A stretch of DNA of 64,000 bases from Pseudoalteromonas sp. SMS1 (GCF_021530565.1 NZ_JAKGBI010000005.1:124001-188000), one strand, 5' to 3'; positions 26,601 through 35,952 are shown, numbered from the stretch's first letter. Made by a program: numbers and translations. The notes: generated by a model from the sequence alone, not told the origin.

Positions 26601-29222
26601 CTAAATCCCCGATATCGCTGCGATACCAACACCTAGCTGATAAAATATTTGTGTTGCAGTACTCCAGAGTGTGAGATTGTCCATATGCGAAGCATCCATG
26701 GGCACAACAATAGTGTCTCCCGCTTCAAGCTCAATACGATTGTTGACCGCGAACCAACTCGACTGATTTGGTATATACACACCGCCATTGGCTTTGATTA
26801 CATATATCTTACCTTCATCTGCACGATCTTTTGCACCGCCGCTTAAGTCGATATACTCTTGTATCGAGATGCCTTCTTTAAACAAGTGAGAGGAGCTGTA
26901 ATTCACTTCTCCGATAATTGAAATAGAATCCTGCTTTCCAGGGATATACAAAGTATCGCCATCTTGTAACCGCAATACCTCTCTGCTTTCAATGATGTTT
27001 GGTAAGTCGATAACAAGCCGCCCCAACGCTTTAACGCTCGCTAAATCTCTTAGTAGTTTGTCAGTCTCTTCATATGAAAGTGACGTATTGGAGCCTATCG
27101 ACTTTTGGAAGCTTTTAGAGGCAATATCTTTTCTCAGCTCTTCTGATAGTTTTTTCAATTGCTTCTGTTCTTGCTCTTTTATTGATTCGCGAGTGAAAAT
27201 AGCAGCCTTGGGCTCTGCAAATTTTGTCAATCCGCCAGCCCTGATAATGACTTGTTCCAGTGTATCTCCACGCTTAATGGTGTAGGTTCCAGGGAACTTT
27301 ACTTCACCATTTAATTGGACCTTGTAACTTTCTTGCCAATTGGGTTGCATCAAAATATTGAGAGTATCTCGACTTTGTATCGTTGTTCTATTTTCTCCTG
27401 AGAGTTTGCTCGTAATTTCATTTATGCGAATATGACGAACTTCCCCATCAGACTGTATCCGTGTTAATTCTGCAAAGTCAGTAAAAGCGGATTCAAGTAA
27501 ACCACCTGCTGCCAAAATAGCCTGCTGCGACGTTGCGTCCTTTGCCAGAGGGTATACTCCTGGAAAACGGACTTGACCATTTATTTCAAAAATTGCCGCG
27601 GCTTTACCAACGGTGGATTGATATTTAAGGCGAGCAATGACCGGGGCTAAAAGCTTATCACGACCAAAGATCGTAGGCGTTACTAACAAAGTTTGCTTCT
27701 CTTCTTGCTCGAGGTTTTCACCTACCAGCACTTTTTCTAAATCAGCTTTAAACATAACTTTTTGGTCGAACAGCCTACGTTCATATAAGTGCCAGAGTTT
27801 CACTTTTTCTTGTAACTCCCGCTCCTCAACTGTAAGCGCCAAGTCCTTTAATGCCGCTTCTTCCTTTTCTTTGTCTTTGAATTTGCTAAATACATAGAGT
27901 TCATCATTTTTTTGCAGTGGTATTTTCGTGCCACTGAGCGCATCAGAGATAGAGAACTGAATAATTTCTATATGATTTAAACTTTCATCTGATTCTCTGA
28001 CGATAATTGAGTAACCTAAATCAGCTTGAGGAAGGAGATCAGCTCTAGCGTTGCCAATTAGTTGGTCAAATGACATCCCTTTTCGCCATTGATAATAGCC
28101 AGGCCTAGCGACCGCTCCAATGAGTGTTAAAGAATCGACAATTTCGTTATTTACGCTTTGAACTTTAAGGGCGTCTCCACCTTGTGGCACATAGTCGACA
28201 ACCTTATCGCTAAAATCTACTGATACAACAGATTGCTTGGCGTTATCGATGACTCTTTTAACTTCTACCTTTTCAAGGAAAGCTTTCTCTTTAAATCCAC
28301 CAAACATATTTACCAGCGCTTCTGCTGATTCGCCTTGCTTCAGCTCAAAGATGGCCTCTCGTTTAACGAAACCCTCGACCGAAATTTGTGGCCCAACAGA
28401 TGGGATAAAAACCACATCTCCAGATTGTAATGTGATGTCTCCAGTATTATCCCCTTTGAGTAACAAGTCATATAAATCGAGCTGAGAAACAACCTCACCT
28501 TTTCTTTTAACCGTAATATTCCTAAGAGATGCTATTTCGGTTAATCCACCACTGGCAAAAAGCGCGTGAGTGACGTTAGACAGCGGTGATAAGGCATAGC
28601 TGCCAGGTTTATGCGCCTCACCGACGACAAGGACTCGTAGACTTCTCAGCTCGGAGATAGACACAAACGCCTTCAACCCGATAGCTTCTGTCGATACCTT
28701 ATTATCAATCAACTGTTTTAGTTCTTTATATGTCAGCCCAGCAACATTTATAGGAGAAAAATTAGGAATACTTAATCGACCTTCACGATCGATTACCAAA
28801 TCATGAGTTGCCGCTTCCTTACCATATAAACTTATGGAAATGGAATCCCCACTTGCCATTACATAGTCATTTGGTACGGCAATTTGTTCTGTTGGAATAA
28901 AGCTTGTTGGCTCACCTGCAAACAACTCATAACCGAAGGGCTGAAGTTGCTTTAATTCAGGCTGTAAAGGGTCCTTTGGGGTATCTTCAACTTGTTCAAA
29001 TGACCTAGGTTCGACACTTTTTAACGCGGGGCCTTGTGGCTCTTGCGTCGTGCTCAAACTTTGTATCGCTGAAAGGTCAATACCATATTGTTTGGCTAAA
29101 GCTTCCTGCTGTGACTTAGGTAACTTTTTAAACTGTTCTATTTGCTCTGGTGTTGGCGTAAAAGCACTAACAAAAGCACTCATTCCCAACAAAACTATTG
29201 CTAAAACACGCTTAAAAGACAT
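26601..29222 (-). CDS. Large multi-SLBB polysaccharide export protein (OtnA/WbfF-like)
   Basis: This 873-residue secreted protein has a non-lipidated signal peptide (cleavage near SAFVSA), an EQIEQFKKLPKSQQEALAKQYGID segment, a polysaccharide-export domain at about 118-192 (YVMASGDSISISLYG), and six SLBB-like repeats by eye at about 197-242, 279-325, 365-412, 545-592, 634-680 and 767-813, each with the pattern GXVXXPGXY...A..GGL. It ends in a hydrophobic C-terminal helix (850-873). The length and layout resemble OtnA/WbfF proteins of Vibrio O-antigen capsules, where OtnB is a Wzz; a Wzz gene lies two genes downstream here. It is the first gene of block A. The start is ATG at 29222; the preceding TTG codon is not needed. 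Confidence 0.88.
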   Translation of the reverse strand: MSFKRVLAIVLLGMSAFVSAFTPTPEQIEQFKKLPKSQQEALAKQYGIDLSAIQSLSTTQEPQGPALKSVEPRSFEQVEDTPKDPLQPELKQLQPFGYELFAGEPTSFIPTEQIAVPNDYVMASGDSISISLYGKEAATHDLVIDREGRLSIPNFSPINVAGLTYKELKQLIDNKVSTEAIGLKAFVSISELRSLRVLVVGEAHKPGSYALSPLSNVTHALFASGGLTEIASLRNITVKRKGEVVSQLDLYDLLLKGDNTGDITLQSGDVVFIPSVGPQISVEGFVKREAIFELKQGESAEALVNMFGGFKEKAFLEKVEVKRVIDNAKQSVVSVDFSDKVVDYVPQGGDALKVQSVNNEIVDSLTLIGAVARPGYYQWRKGMSFDQLIGNARADLLPQADLGYSIIVRESDESLNHIEIIQFSISDALSGTKIPLQKNDELYVFSKFKDKEKEEAALKDLALTVEERELQEKVKLWHLYERRLFDQKVMFKADLEKVLVGENLEQEEKQTLLVTPTIFGRDKLLAPVIARLKYQSTVGKAAAIFEINGQVRFPGVYPLAKDATSQQAILAAGGLLESAFTDFAELTRIQSDGEVRHIRINEITSKLSGENRTTIQSRDTLNILMQPNWQESYKVQLNGEVKFPGTYTIKRGDTLEQVIIRAGGLTKFAEPKAAIFTRESIKEQEQKQLKKLSEELRKDIASKSFQKSIGSNTSLSYEETDKLLRDLASVKALGRLVIDLPNIIESREVLRLQDGDTLYIPGKQDSISIIGEVNYSSSHLFKEGISIQEYIDLSGGAKDRADEGKIYVIKANGGVYIPNQSSWFAVNNRIELEAGDTIVVPMDASHMDNLTLWSTATQIFYQLGVGIAAISGI

Positions 29223-29264
29223 CAAATTGAATCTCGCTAGTCAGTAACCAAAAAAAGATTGCGT

Positions 29265-29270
29265 ATTCTA
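29265..29270 (-). promoter_or_regulatory. Candidate -10 element for the block A operon
   Basis: TAGAAT on the minus strand (29270-29265), 43 bases before the ATG of the multi-SLBB gene and just downstream of the terminator at 29290-29312. The -35 match (TTTTCT at 17 bases) is poor, so the promoter may need an activator or be elsewhere. Confidence 0.3.
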
Positions 29271-29289
29271 CACGAGAAAGACGAGATAG

Positions 29290-29312
29290 AAAAAGGGCTC
29301 AAAGCCCTTTTT
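29290..29312 (-). terminator. Rho-independent terminator of the mscS-DUF481 unit (bidirectional shape)
   Basis: A 10-base stem (AAAAAGGGCT / AGCCCTTTTT) with loop CAA lies 35 bases after the DUF481 stop. On the minus strand the stem is followed by T-rich sequence. It insulates block A from upstream transcription. Confidence 0.85.
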
Positions 29313-29346
29313 TTGTCATATCTTTGTTATATTTTGCTGCTATCTG

Positions 29347-30150
29347 TTAAAAACTGTAAACTAGCGTCAGAGACGTTTCTGTGTCTGTTTTTTCCTTTCC
29401 AGCATCCACATCTGAGTTGTGCGTAATGTTGTAACCAACCTTCATTTGTAACGAACCATTGATTTTAGTCAAAAGCGCCGTTTCGGATACAGTTTTTGTA
29501 TTGGTATCACCATATTCTAAAGATACAACTTGAGTGAACTTTGCGTTGTCAGATATCTGCCATTCATAATCGAGTTTACCAACGCCGATTACTTCACTTT
29601 CGGTCTCACCAGCAAGCGGGTTACCATCTGTATCAACCTCAGTGCTGCTATCTTGATACTCGAAACGTTTGATACCTGGACCAACTTCAAAGTCCAAATA
29701 CATGTTGCTCTTACTTAACAATCTCAGGCCGTAACCCACTGATAATACTGTTTCACTTCGATAAGCGCCAAAGTAGTCAGAAGCATATGCACCGTAGATG
29801 AACAAGTGACTGTGATCTTCGACTAACTTGTAATTACCCTGTACCGACAATGAGTACTTTTCATTTGTACGTTCTTTGGTCTTCTCACCGTCATCGTTTT
29901 CGATTTCATCTTCTTTGAAAATGCCATCAATTTTATATTCATTGCGCCAGTTTTCTAAGTTATGCTTGGCTTTTATCTCGCCTTTGAGCGTGGTTGTTTC
30001 CGTGTTACCGCTTGTGACAATTGCACCTACTTCACTAGTGATGTCCCATACTTTTTCTGCTTTTGTAGGTTTCTCAGAGCTTGCTTCAGCCATAGCTGTA
30101 TACGAAGACATCGCTGTTAAAACACAGAGAGAAATCAGTTTCATTTTCAT
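29347..30150 (-). CDS. DUF481 (YdiY-like) outer-membrane beta-barrel protein
   Basis: With the start at 30150 the product is 267 residues: a signal peptide (MKMKLISLCVLTAMSSYTAMA, cleavage near residue 21), then alternating beta strands with aromatic ends and a terminal phenylalanine (LTLVYSF), typical of an outer-membrane barrel. GAIVTSGNTETTTLKGEIKAKH is the DUF481/YdiY hallmark. The function of the family is not established. The frame is open upstream to 30276 inside mscS, but those codons do not look like a signal peptide and an AAAGG ribosome site precedes 30150. It lies 20 bases after mscS, so the two are probably co-transcribed, and a terminator follows. Confidence 0.9.
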   Translation of the reverse strand: MKMKLISLCVLTAMSSYTAMAEASSEKPTKAEKVWDITSEVGAIVTSGNTETTTLKGEIKAKHNLENWRNEYKIDGIFKEDEIENDDGEKTKERTNEKYSLSVQGNYKLVEDHSHLFIYGAYASDYFGAYRSETVLSVGYGLRLLSKSNMYLDFEVGPGIKRFEYQDSSTEVDTDGNPLAGETESEVIGVGKLDYEWQISDNAKFTQVVSLEYGDTNTKTVSETALLTKINGSLQMKVGYNITHNSDVDAGKEKTDTETSLTLVYSF

Positions 30151-30170
30151 TATAAAAGTAACCTTTAGAT

Positions 30171-30986
30171 TCAATCTTTTTGTAAATGCACATCCATTTG
30201 CGGATATGGAATATTTATACCAGCGTCGTCTAACGCCAGTTTGATGTTTTCCAACAAATCGAAATAAGTTGGCCAATAGTCTGCTGTATTAACCCAAGGG
30301 CGAACAGCAAAATTAACACTCGAGTCGGCTAACGCCAAAACAGCTATCGTACAAGCTGGGGATTTTAACACGCGTGGTTCTTTTTCGATCACCTCTTCAA
30401 GTACTTTTTTCACTTGCTTAAGGTCAGCGTCGTAACCCACCCCAATTACAAAATCAATTCTACGCGTTTTCTCTCGAGAATAGTTTACTATTGCACCAGA
30501 CATAATGGAGGAATTGGGTATTATAACCACTTTATTGTCTGGCGTTAAAAGCTCTGTAGAAAAAATTTCTATGCGCTGTACGCTTCCAGACTGCCCTGCT
30601 GCGTCGATATAGTCTCCTGACTTAAACGGTCTAAGTATGATGATTAAAACGCCTGAGGCAAAGTTTGAGAGCGATCCTTGCAATGCTAATCCAACAGCTA
30701 GACCAGCGGCACCTAAAATAGCTATGAATGATGTTGTCTCGACACCAACTTGGGAAAGCGCCATTAGCAGAGTCGCGACAAAGACAATGCTGTAAACAAT
30801 ATTTGAGACAAACGTGCCTACCGCTTTATCGACTTTTCGCTTACTAATCGCTTTTTCAGTTAAAGAAGCCGTTAATTTGGCAACTCTGATCCCGATAAAG
30901 AAAATGACCAGCGCGATAACGCCTTGAATGAGGTAGTGTGACAAAATATCCGAATTATTATTTAGCCAATCCATAAACACTTCCAT
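30171..30986 (-). CDS. mscS: MscS-family small-conductance mechanosensitive channel
   Basis: With the start at 30986 the protein has 271 residues, near the length of E. coli MscS. It has three membrane segments, the pore helix TM3 rich in Gly/Ala (FIAILGAAGLAVGLALQGSLSNFASGVLIIILRPF), and the beta domain (GDYIDAAGQSGSVQRIEIFSTEL...PNSSIMSGAIVNYS). Such channels release solutes during hypo-osmotic shock, a relevant stress for a marine bacterium. The frame is open to 31148, but AGGAG lies five bases before the ATG at 30986. It is divergent from tRNA-His and is followed by the DUF481 gene. Confidence 0.93.
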   Translation of the reverse strand: MEVFMDWLNNNSDILSHYLIQGVIALVIFFIGIRVAKLTASLTEKAISKRKVDKAVGTFVSNIVYSIVFVATLLMALSQVGVETTSFIAILGAAGLAVGLALQGSLSNFASGVLIIILRPFKSGDYIDAAGQSGSVQRIEIFSTELLTPDNKVVIIPNSSIMSGAIVNYSREKTRRIDFVIGVGYDADLKQVKKVLEEVIEKEPRVLKSPACTIAVLALADSSVNFAVRPWVNTADYWPTYFDLLENIKLALDDAGINIPYPQMDVHLQKD

Positions 30987-31104
30987 AAACTCTCCTATGA
31001 TTTGCGTACAATGTGTTAATTCTGAGTATAAAGTATTAACTTTAGCTGTATGAATGAAAATTTCTGCAAATCTATTAAAAACGATAAAAAAATAAAAAAA
31101 GGCT

Positions 31105-31132
31105 TTGCAAAAATAAAAAAGTTCTGTATTAT
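31105..31132 (+). promoter_or_regulatory. Promoter of tRNA-His
   Basis: TTGCAA (31105-31110), a 16-base spacer and TATTAT (31127-31132), followed immediately by a GC-rich discriminator (GCGCGCC). The GC-rich discriminator is typical of growth-rate- and ppGpp-controlled stable-RNA promoters. Confidence 0.7.
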
Positions 31133-31167
31133 GCGCGCCACACCACAAAGGTGTTACACGAAATTGT

Positions 31168-31244
31168 GGCGGCTGTAGCTCAGTTGGTAGAGCCCTGGAT
31201 TGTGATTCCGGTTGTCGTGGGTTCGAGCCCCATCAGTCGCCCCA
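31168..31244 (+). tRNA. tRNA-His (anticodon GTG)
   Basis: A full cloverleaf can be drawn by hand. The acceptor GCGGCTG (31169-31175) pairs with CAGTCGC (31234-31240), with an extra 5' G at 31168 opposite C73, the histidine identity feature G-1. The D arm is GCTCAGTTGGTAGAGC, the anticodon loop TTGTGAT with GTG at 31202-31204, and the T arm GTGGGTTCGAGCCCCAT. The CCA end is encoded (31242-31244). It is a single tRNA gene; its promoter is just upstream and no other tRNA is adjacent. Confidence 0.97.
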
Positions 31245-31506
31245 TCTCCTCTTTTTGTATCTTAGTATGCAATGACTTATCTGATGTTCCTCCCTTTTTA
31301 TTTTTATTTAATCTGACTAATTTTTATATTTATCGCCTCTCCATTATTTGTATTTTGATACAACCAATTCGCTAAATATCCTGAATAAACCAAACAGCTA
31401 AAAATGACATAGGTATGTTACTGACTTCTCCTTCTGAGGCAGTCTGTGCTAGTGGGATTGCTTTTTGATTGGAATGATGAGCTTTTCATCTCAGCAGGTT
31501 TTTGTC
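31245..31506. other. Gene-free stretch after tRNA-His
   Basis: I see no gene between tRNA-His and the nagP terminator. The tRNA is followed directly by a short T run (CTCTTTTTGTA, 31248-31258) that could end its transcript without a hairpin. Nothing else is recognisable. Confidence 0.6.
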
Positions 31507-31536
31507 TAAAAAAAATGCCACCTTAAAGGTGGCATT
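31507..31536 (-). terminator. Rho-independent terminator of the nagP-like gene
   Basis: The stem AATGCCACC (31514-31522) / GGTGGCATT (31528-31536), with a five-base loop, is followed on the minus strand by a run of T (31513 downward). It lies 40 bases after the transporter stop. Confidence 0.88.
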
Positions 31537-31575
31537 ACACACGGGATTATTTCTACTTTGAAATAGAAATTCTGT

Positions 31576-32877
31576 TTACTTCCAGCTTCTCATTTTGTGA
31601 CCTTTAAGAGCATAGAAGAGAATAAAGATATAACTCGGTATCATGAGGCTATAGGCACCTTGAGCTCCCAGACCTGCAACATTACCAAGTCCTATTAGCA
31701 ATGGTCCTAACGCACCGCCAGCAATACCCATAATTAACAGGCCTGACGCAGTGCCAGTCAAACGGCCTAATCCATCTAATGCCAACGGCCAAATAGCAGG
31801 CCACACCATCGCATTAGCAAAGCCTAGTAATGCGATACACAATAACGGATCTGGCAGCTGAGGTCCACCAAAAGGCACCAACAATAGGTTAGAAATTGCG
31901 AAAGAAGCATTGTCTCCCATCACCACGGCCAAAACCGTGATAATACCTGCGATACCAGACATCACAAGTGCGCTTTGCTGAGACATAAAACGAGGGATCA
32001 ATACAATACCAATGGCATAGCCAAGTAACATACAACCCATTGTGTACGATGTCATTATCGAATAATCAGCAATTCCTAGATGAAGGGCATAAGAACCAAT
32101 GGTATCCGCTGCAATTACCTCAACAGCAACATAAAGTGCAATACCGACAACACCTAAAACTAAGTGAGGATGTTGTAGAGCTTCTCTTAGCTCACCTTTA
32201 GATGTTTTTCCTTCTTCTTCAAACACAAGATCCGGCAAAGGCGCAAATTTTGCGAACAAAGCAAATAAGAATATTAAGCCGGCAATCGCTAAATAAGGCG
32301 CTATCAAACTATTCGCCATGGCATCTTTTTGTTCTTGCGATAGGCTTTCCCCACCTTGTACTACACCACTGACAACAACCGCAGCAAATACAATTGGTAC
32401 AATAACGCCAGCGGACTTGTTTAATAACCCCATAATACAAACACGTACTGCGGCCGATTTCTCAGACCCCATTTTAACAACATACGGGTTCACCGCCGTT
32501 TGCAAAACGGTTTGACCTACCCCAATGAGTAACTGAGCCAGAAGAAAGACTTCAATCGCCTGCATTTTTGCAGCAGGAATATACAACAAAGCCGATAGTG
32601 CCATAATGACACAACCGACAGCCATGCCATTTTTGTAACCAACACGCTTAATTACCATGGCAGATGGAATACCTGCAATCGTTACGGCAATATAAAATGA
32701 GGAAATAATAAATGATGCTTGAAGGGGGGAGAGCTCAAGCATCTGTTGTAAAAAAGGCGTAATGGCACCGTTTAGCCATGTAATACAGCCCAGTATAAAA
32801 AACATAGAGCCAGCCAGTGTCATTGGCAACCAGACACTCTGCTTCGCTTTTTCATTCATATCCACTGTTGCTTCCAT
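31576..32877 (-). CDS. nagP: NagP-like sugar MFS transporter (FucP/GluP family)
   Basis: This 433-residue protein has about 12 membrane segments and the FucP-type beginning (PMTLAGSMFFILGCITWLNGAITPFLQQMLELSPLQASFI). VGQTVLQTAVNPYVVKMG in the middle is the conserved GluP/FucP segment. In Alteromonadales a FucP-family member, NagP, takes up N-acetylglucosamine. The adjacent secreted GH20 enzyme and a shared operator-like palindrome make GlcNAc the likely substrate; glucose or galactose are alternatives. The ATG at 32877 fits the family length. It is transcribed alone, between its operator (33030-33049) and its terminator (31507-31536). Confidence 0.87.
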   Translation of the reverse strand: MEATVDMNEKAKQSVWLPMTLAGSMFFILGCITWLNGAITPFLQQMLELSPLQASFIISSFYIAVTIAGIPSAMVIKRVGYKNGMAVGCVIMALSALLYIPAAKMQAIEVFLLAQLLIGVGQTVLQTAVNPYVVKMGSEKSAAVRVCIMGLLNKSAGVIVPIVFAAVVVSGVVQGGESLSQEQKDAMANSLIAPYLAIAGLIFLFALFAKFAPLPDLVFEEEGKTSKGELREALQHPHLVLGVVGIALYVAVEVIAADTIGSYALHLGIADYSIMTSYTMGCMLLGYAIGIVLIPRFMSQQSALVMSGIAGIITVLAVVMGDNASFAISNLLLVPFGGPQLPDPLLCIALLGFANAMVWPAIWPLALDGLGRLTGTASGLLIMGIAGGALGPLLIGLGNVAGLGAQGAYSLMIPSYIFILFYALKGHKMRSWK

Positions 32878-33029
32878 AATACTCTTCTTGTTTGCAATTA
32901 AAGCTTATTACAATTTTTGCTCGTGACCTATTTGGCCACAAACTCTCAAATCTTGTTATTTTCTGCCGACATGCGGCGAATCAGGTCTTTGCCAGAGTAA
33001 AAACTCTGTCATAATGCTACTTAAACTTA

Positions 33030-33049
33030 AAATGACAGCGCTGACATTT
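33030..33049. promoter_or_regulatory. Palindromic operator upstream of the nagP-like gene
   Basis: AAATGACAGCGCTGACATTT is a near-perfect inverted repeat (one mismatching pair) centred on the even GC step, typical of LacI-family operators. It lies about 150 bases before the transporter start. A second copy sharing the first 13 bases lies upstream of the GH20 gene. A NagR-type repressor responding to GlcNAc-6-phosphate is the probable binder; no regulator gene is in the window. Confidence 0.65.
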
Positions 33050-33105
33050 AACTTTACGTTAAAATCTACTTGATTACTAGTTAGAAATTATACTAAATAG
33101 TATTG

Positions 33106-33131
33106 AAAAAAGGGGCAAACGCCCCCTTTTT
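33106..33131 (-). terminator. Rho-independent terminator of the GH20 gene
   Basis: The A-rich arm ending in GGGG (33107-33115) pairs with CCCC and five T (33123-33131). On the minus strand the stem is followed by a run of six T. It lies 21 bases after the stop. Confidence 0.83.
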
Positions 33132-33152
33132 ACATTAAAGGAATGTAAATAA

Positions 33153-35753
33153 TCAATCTAATCCAGTGATACGGCTATACTTTTTGCCATTCAGCGTTGT
33201 TCTCAAACGGACCGCTGTTGAATCTGTCACTGACATCGGACCTGTGTACTGCTGCCACGTCTTGCCACTGTCAAAACTAACCTCTATTGCCAGATAGCGA
33301 AACGCGCTGTTTGCCAATAACTGACCATTTTCGATCACAGCACCAGGCACTGGTAAATTAATATTCACTCCCGCATTAACTAACCGTGTCAGCTCTTTTA
33401 GCGCTAGAGTAGCAGAAAATTCCTGCCAATCCGCTGCGAGTGCTTTTTCATCTCGTACGTCTCCTTCCCATTTGGCCTTGTGCCAGGCACGTTCCGCAAC
33501 CGTTAAAACTCGCGGAAACATCATCGCCATCACCTGATCTTCAGTACGTATTGTTTCAGTCCACACCTGGCCTTGCATACCTAGAATATTTTCCGGTTTT
33601 TCCAGTTTAGGTAAAGGTCGACCTACAAGGGCTTCTAGATTTTCAATTGACTCACCATTTCTCGTAAAGTCTGCGTTGGCATATACGTTATCGGGCATAT
33701 AACCAAATGCTTTTTTAGTATCGGTATAACGAGCCGCCCAGTAGTAGCCTCGTTCTTCTGGGTGCGCTTCATAGGGGTGATCAAAATATAGATGTGTTCC
33801 GTGGGAGAGTATTACTTGATACCCATCATTGGCCAAACGATGTGCTCTATCAGCAACCCCCCACTCCCAAATATTGTCCCACACGTTTGCGGTGAACACT
33901 TGATTTGGAAACTCATCGCGTTTAAAAGGGTTCACGCGGTCGTACATTAAACCGTCTTCCCAAGCACCTGGGGCGATCCCCCGTTTTGCGAATATTTTCG
34001 CCACACGTTGCGTGAAATACGGTTTCAAATCGCTTGGCCCAGCAATACCATTATTGGCATCTTTAAACAAAGCCTGACACGCTGGGGATTTTTCCCACGA
34101 CCCTGCACCAACTTCGTCACCCCCAAAGTGCAGATTAGTTAAGCGTGTACCTGCTTCTCGATACATGCCCTGCAGCTCATACGTTACTTTCTCAATAAAT
34201 GCATAAGTCGAATCCATACAGACATTTAAAGAGTTATCCGTATAGTTTTGTACCGTGAGATACTCTGATTTATCTTTAAGGTCACTCAACAGATAGGCTT
34301 GTGCTTCTGCATCCAGCCCTTGCTCTTTTAATCGGTAGTAACGAGCCTCCATCGCTTTAATAGCGGCACGTGCATGACCTGGTCCTTCAATCTCCGGAAT
34401 AATATCAATATGCCTTGCTTTGGCGAACTTTAATAATTCAACAAAGTCTTCGCGCGATAAATAACCATTTCCTGACCCTGATTTGAAAGGACCTGTACCG
34501 AGCTGAGTTAACAAGCAATCGCGTTCTTGCAAATCAAAACAGCGATAGCCCCCGATCTCAGACAATTCTGGCAGACCCGGGATCTCTACGCGCCACCCCT
34601 CATCGTCCGAGAAGTGCCAGTGAAACTTGTTCAGTTTGTACCGCGCCATTTGTTCGACGAGTTTGAACAATGCTTCTTTGCCATGATAATTACGTGCATT
34701 ATCATAATGCATACCACGCCAGCCGTAACGAGGTGTATCCTCAATTTCTACATTTGGTACTGTGATGGTCTTCTTTTGCTCCGTTGGAAACAGAGCCAAC
34801 AAACTTTGAATACCATAAAAAACACCCGCATTATCCACGCCGATGATTTCTATTTTGTCATCATCAATTTCCAGCTTATAACTACCAGAAGCGGCCTGCT
34901 CACGATCATAGTCGCCCGATTCAACCTTTAAGAAAATTGTGGGAGTTTTGCCGGCTTCTATGTGGTCAGGCTGGGCATCAAGAGATAACCCATGTGCCTT
35001 TAAATCCTCATTAAATACAGCGACTTCTGACTTTAGTCTGCCAGCAAAACGAATTTGCCAATTGCCATCGAGTTCAGCGAAGCCTCGGTTAAAGTCCACA
35101 CTATATGGTTTTGGAACAATGCGCTTTACGGCCGCTTGCTTGTCTACTTTGACCGCGCTTTGATTGTGCATATATCGCCATTGTGCTGTGGCCAAAGGTG
35201 AATAATCCAAGGGCTCGCTATGTCGCTTGAGCTGGTTCTCTCGCTCAAATGGCGCAACAAATTGCGTCATATCTTCCGTATTTGTGTTGGCAAAAATTGC
35301 AGGTTTTTGGTCTTGAGAGACAATAAAAGCGCGCGGCATAAAATCAGTGTATGCGGCAATCCAAGCAGCGGCCTCAAATTCAACTTTGAGTGATTGATTC
35401 GGCGCCAACCCAACAAAACTAGTCGTGGGTATTAATCGATGTAAGTCACCATTAATATGTTCAACTTTCAACCCCGACGTTTGCTTTGTCTTTATTTTAC
35501 GCACTGAGTGAATATAGATTTGCCAGTCACTCTTTCCGGCTGGCAAAGCAACATTTGATTTATTTTCGAGAGATATTGAGCCAATAAAACTGCCAGCACC
35601 GCCGTGAAAGTTATTTTCAACTGCAAAAGTGAGTTGTGTATTTTGTGCAAATGCATCTAGCTGTGACTGTGATAGTGCCGCGCTTGCACCAACCGATGTC
35701 GCGATCAAGGTTGTTGCAAACACTTGCTTCAGCATATTTTTTCTAAAATTCAT
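33153..35753 (-). CDS. Secreted GH20 beta-N-acetylhexosaminidase (chitobiase)
   Basis: The enzyme (866 residues with this start) removes N-acetylhexosamine from chitin oligosaccharides. It has a signal peptide (MNFRKNMLKQVFATTLIATSVGASA), a CHB_HEX carbohydrate-binding-like domain (about 35-170), a GH20 N-terminal alpha/beta domain, and a catalytic barrel with the acid pair Asp546-Glu547 in HFGGDEVG and active-site elements HWHFSDDEGWR and IPEIEGPGH. A C-terminal small domain follows. The size and layout match Serratia chitobiase. The frame is open to 35819, but TAGGAG lies five bases before the ATG at 35753, and the signal peptide starts there. Substrate range is inferred from family; the product would feed the NagP-like transporter. 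Confidence 0.93.
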   Translation of the reverse strand: MNFRKNMLKQVFATTLIATSVGASAALSQSQLDAFAQNTQLTFAVENNFHGGAGSFIGSISLENKSNVALPAGKSDWQIYIHSVRKIKTKQTSGLKVEHINGDLHRLIPTTSFVGLAPNQSLKVEFEAAAWIAAYTDFMPRAFIVSQDQKPAIFANTNTEDMTQFVAPFERENQLKRHSEPLDYSPLATAQWRYMHNQSAVKVDKQAAVKRIVPKPYSVDFNRGFAELDGNWQIRFAGRLKSEVAVFNEDLKAHGLSLDAQPDHIEAGKTPTIFLKVESGDYDREQAASGSYKLEIDDDKIEIIGVDNAGVFYGIQSLLALFPTEQKKTITVPNVEIEDTPRYGWRGMHYDNARNYHGKEALFKLVEQMARYKLNKFHWHFSDDEGWRVEIPGLPELSEIGGYRCFDLQERDCLLTQLGTGPFKSGSGNGYLSREDFVELLKFAKARHIDIIPEIEGPGHARAAIKAMEARYYRLKEQGLDAEAQAYLLSDLKDKSEYLTVQNYTDNSLNVCMDSTYAFIEKVTYELQGMYREAGTRLTNLHFGGDEVGAGSWEKSPACQALFKDANNGIAGPSDLKPYFTQRVAKIFAKRGIAPGAWEDGLMYDRVNPFKRDEFPNQVFTANVWDNIWEWGVADRAHRLANDGYQVILSHGTHLYFDHPYEAHPEERGYYWAARYTDTKKAFGYMPDNVYANADFTRNGESIENLEALVGRPLPKLEKPENILGMQGQVWTETIRTEDQVMAMMFPRVLTVAERAWHKAKWEGDVRDEKALAADWQEFSATLALKELTRLVNAGVNINLPVPGAVIENGQLLANSAFRYLAIEVSFDSGKTWQQYTGPMSVTDSTAVRLRTTLNGKKYSRITGLD

Positions 35754-35932
35754 ATCAGCTCCTAAAGACGACTCTCTGAAATCACATTTTAGCAAAAGCT
35801 TGTTTGTGCTGCCGTGCACACCTATTTGTACTGTTTAATGGTATAACGTATGCGCTACCAAACACGCTTTTTAAGGTGTTCAAAGAATAGTACTAACCAA
35901 CTTATTGTTAGTTTTTCATCATATCGAAGAAA

Positions 35933-35952
35933 AAATGACAGCGCTATCAAAT
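35933..35952. promoter_or_regulatory. Operator-like palindrome upstream of the GH20 gene
   Basis: AAATGACAGCGCTATCAAAT shares its first 13 bases with the operator at 33030-33049 and keeps most of the inverted symmetry. It lies about 180 bases before the GH20 start. The matching pair suggests common control of hydrolase and transporter. Confidence 0.6.

Noticed and set aside
31151..31375. Open frame of 74 codons across tRNA-His
   Set aside because: It reads through the tRNA gene; the tRNA cloverleaf is complete.
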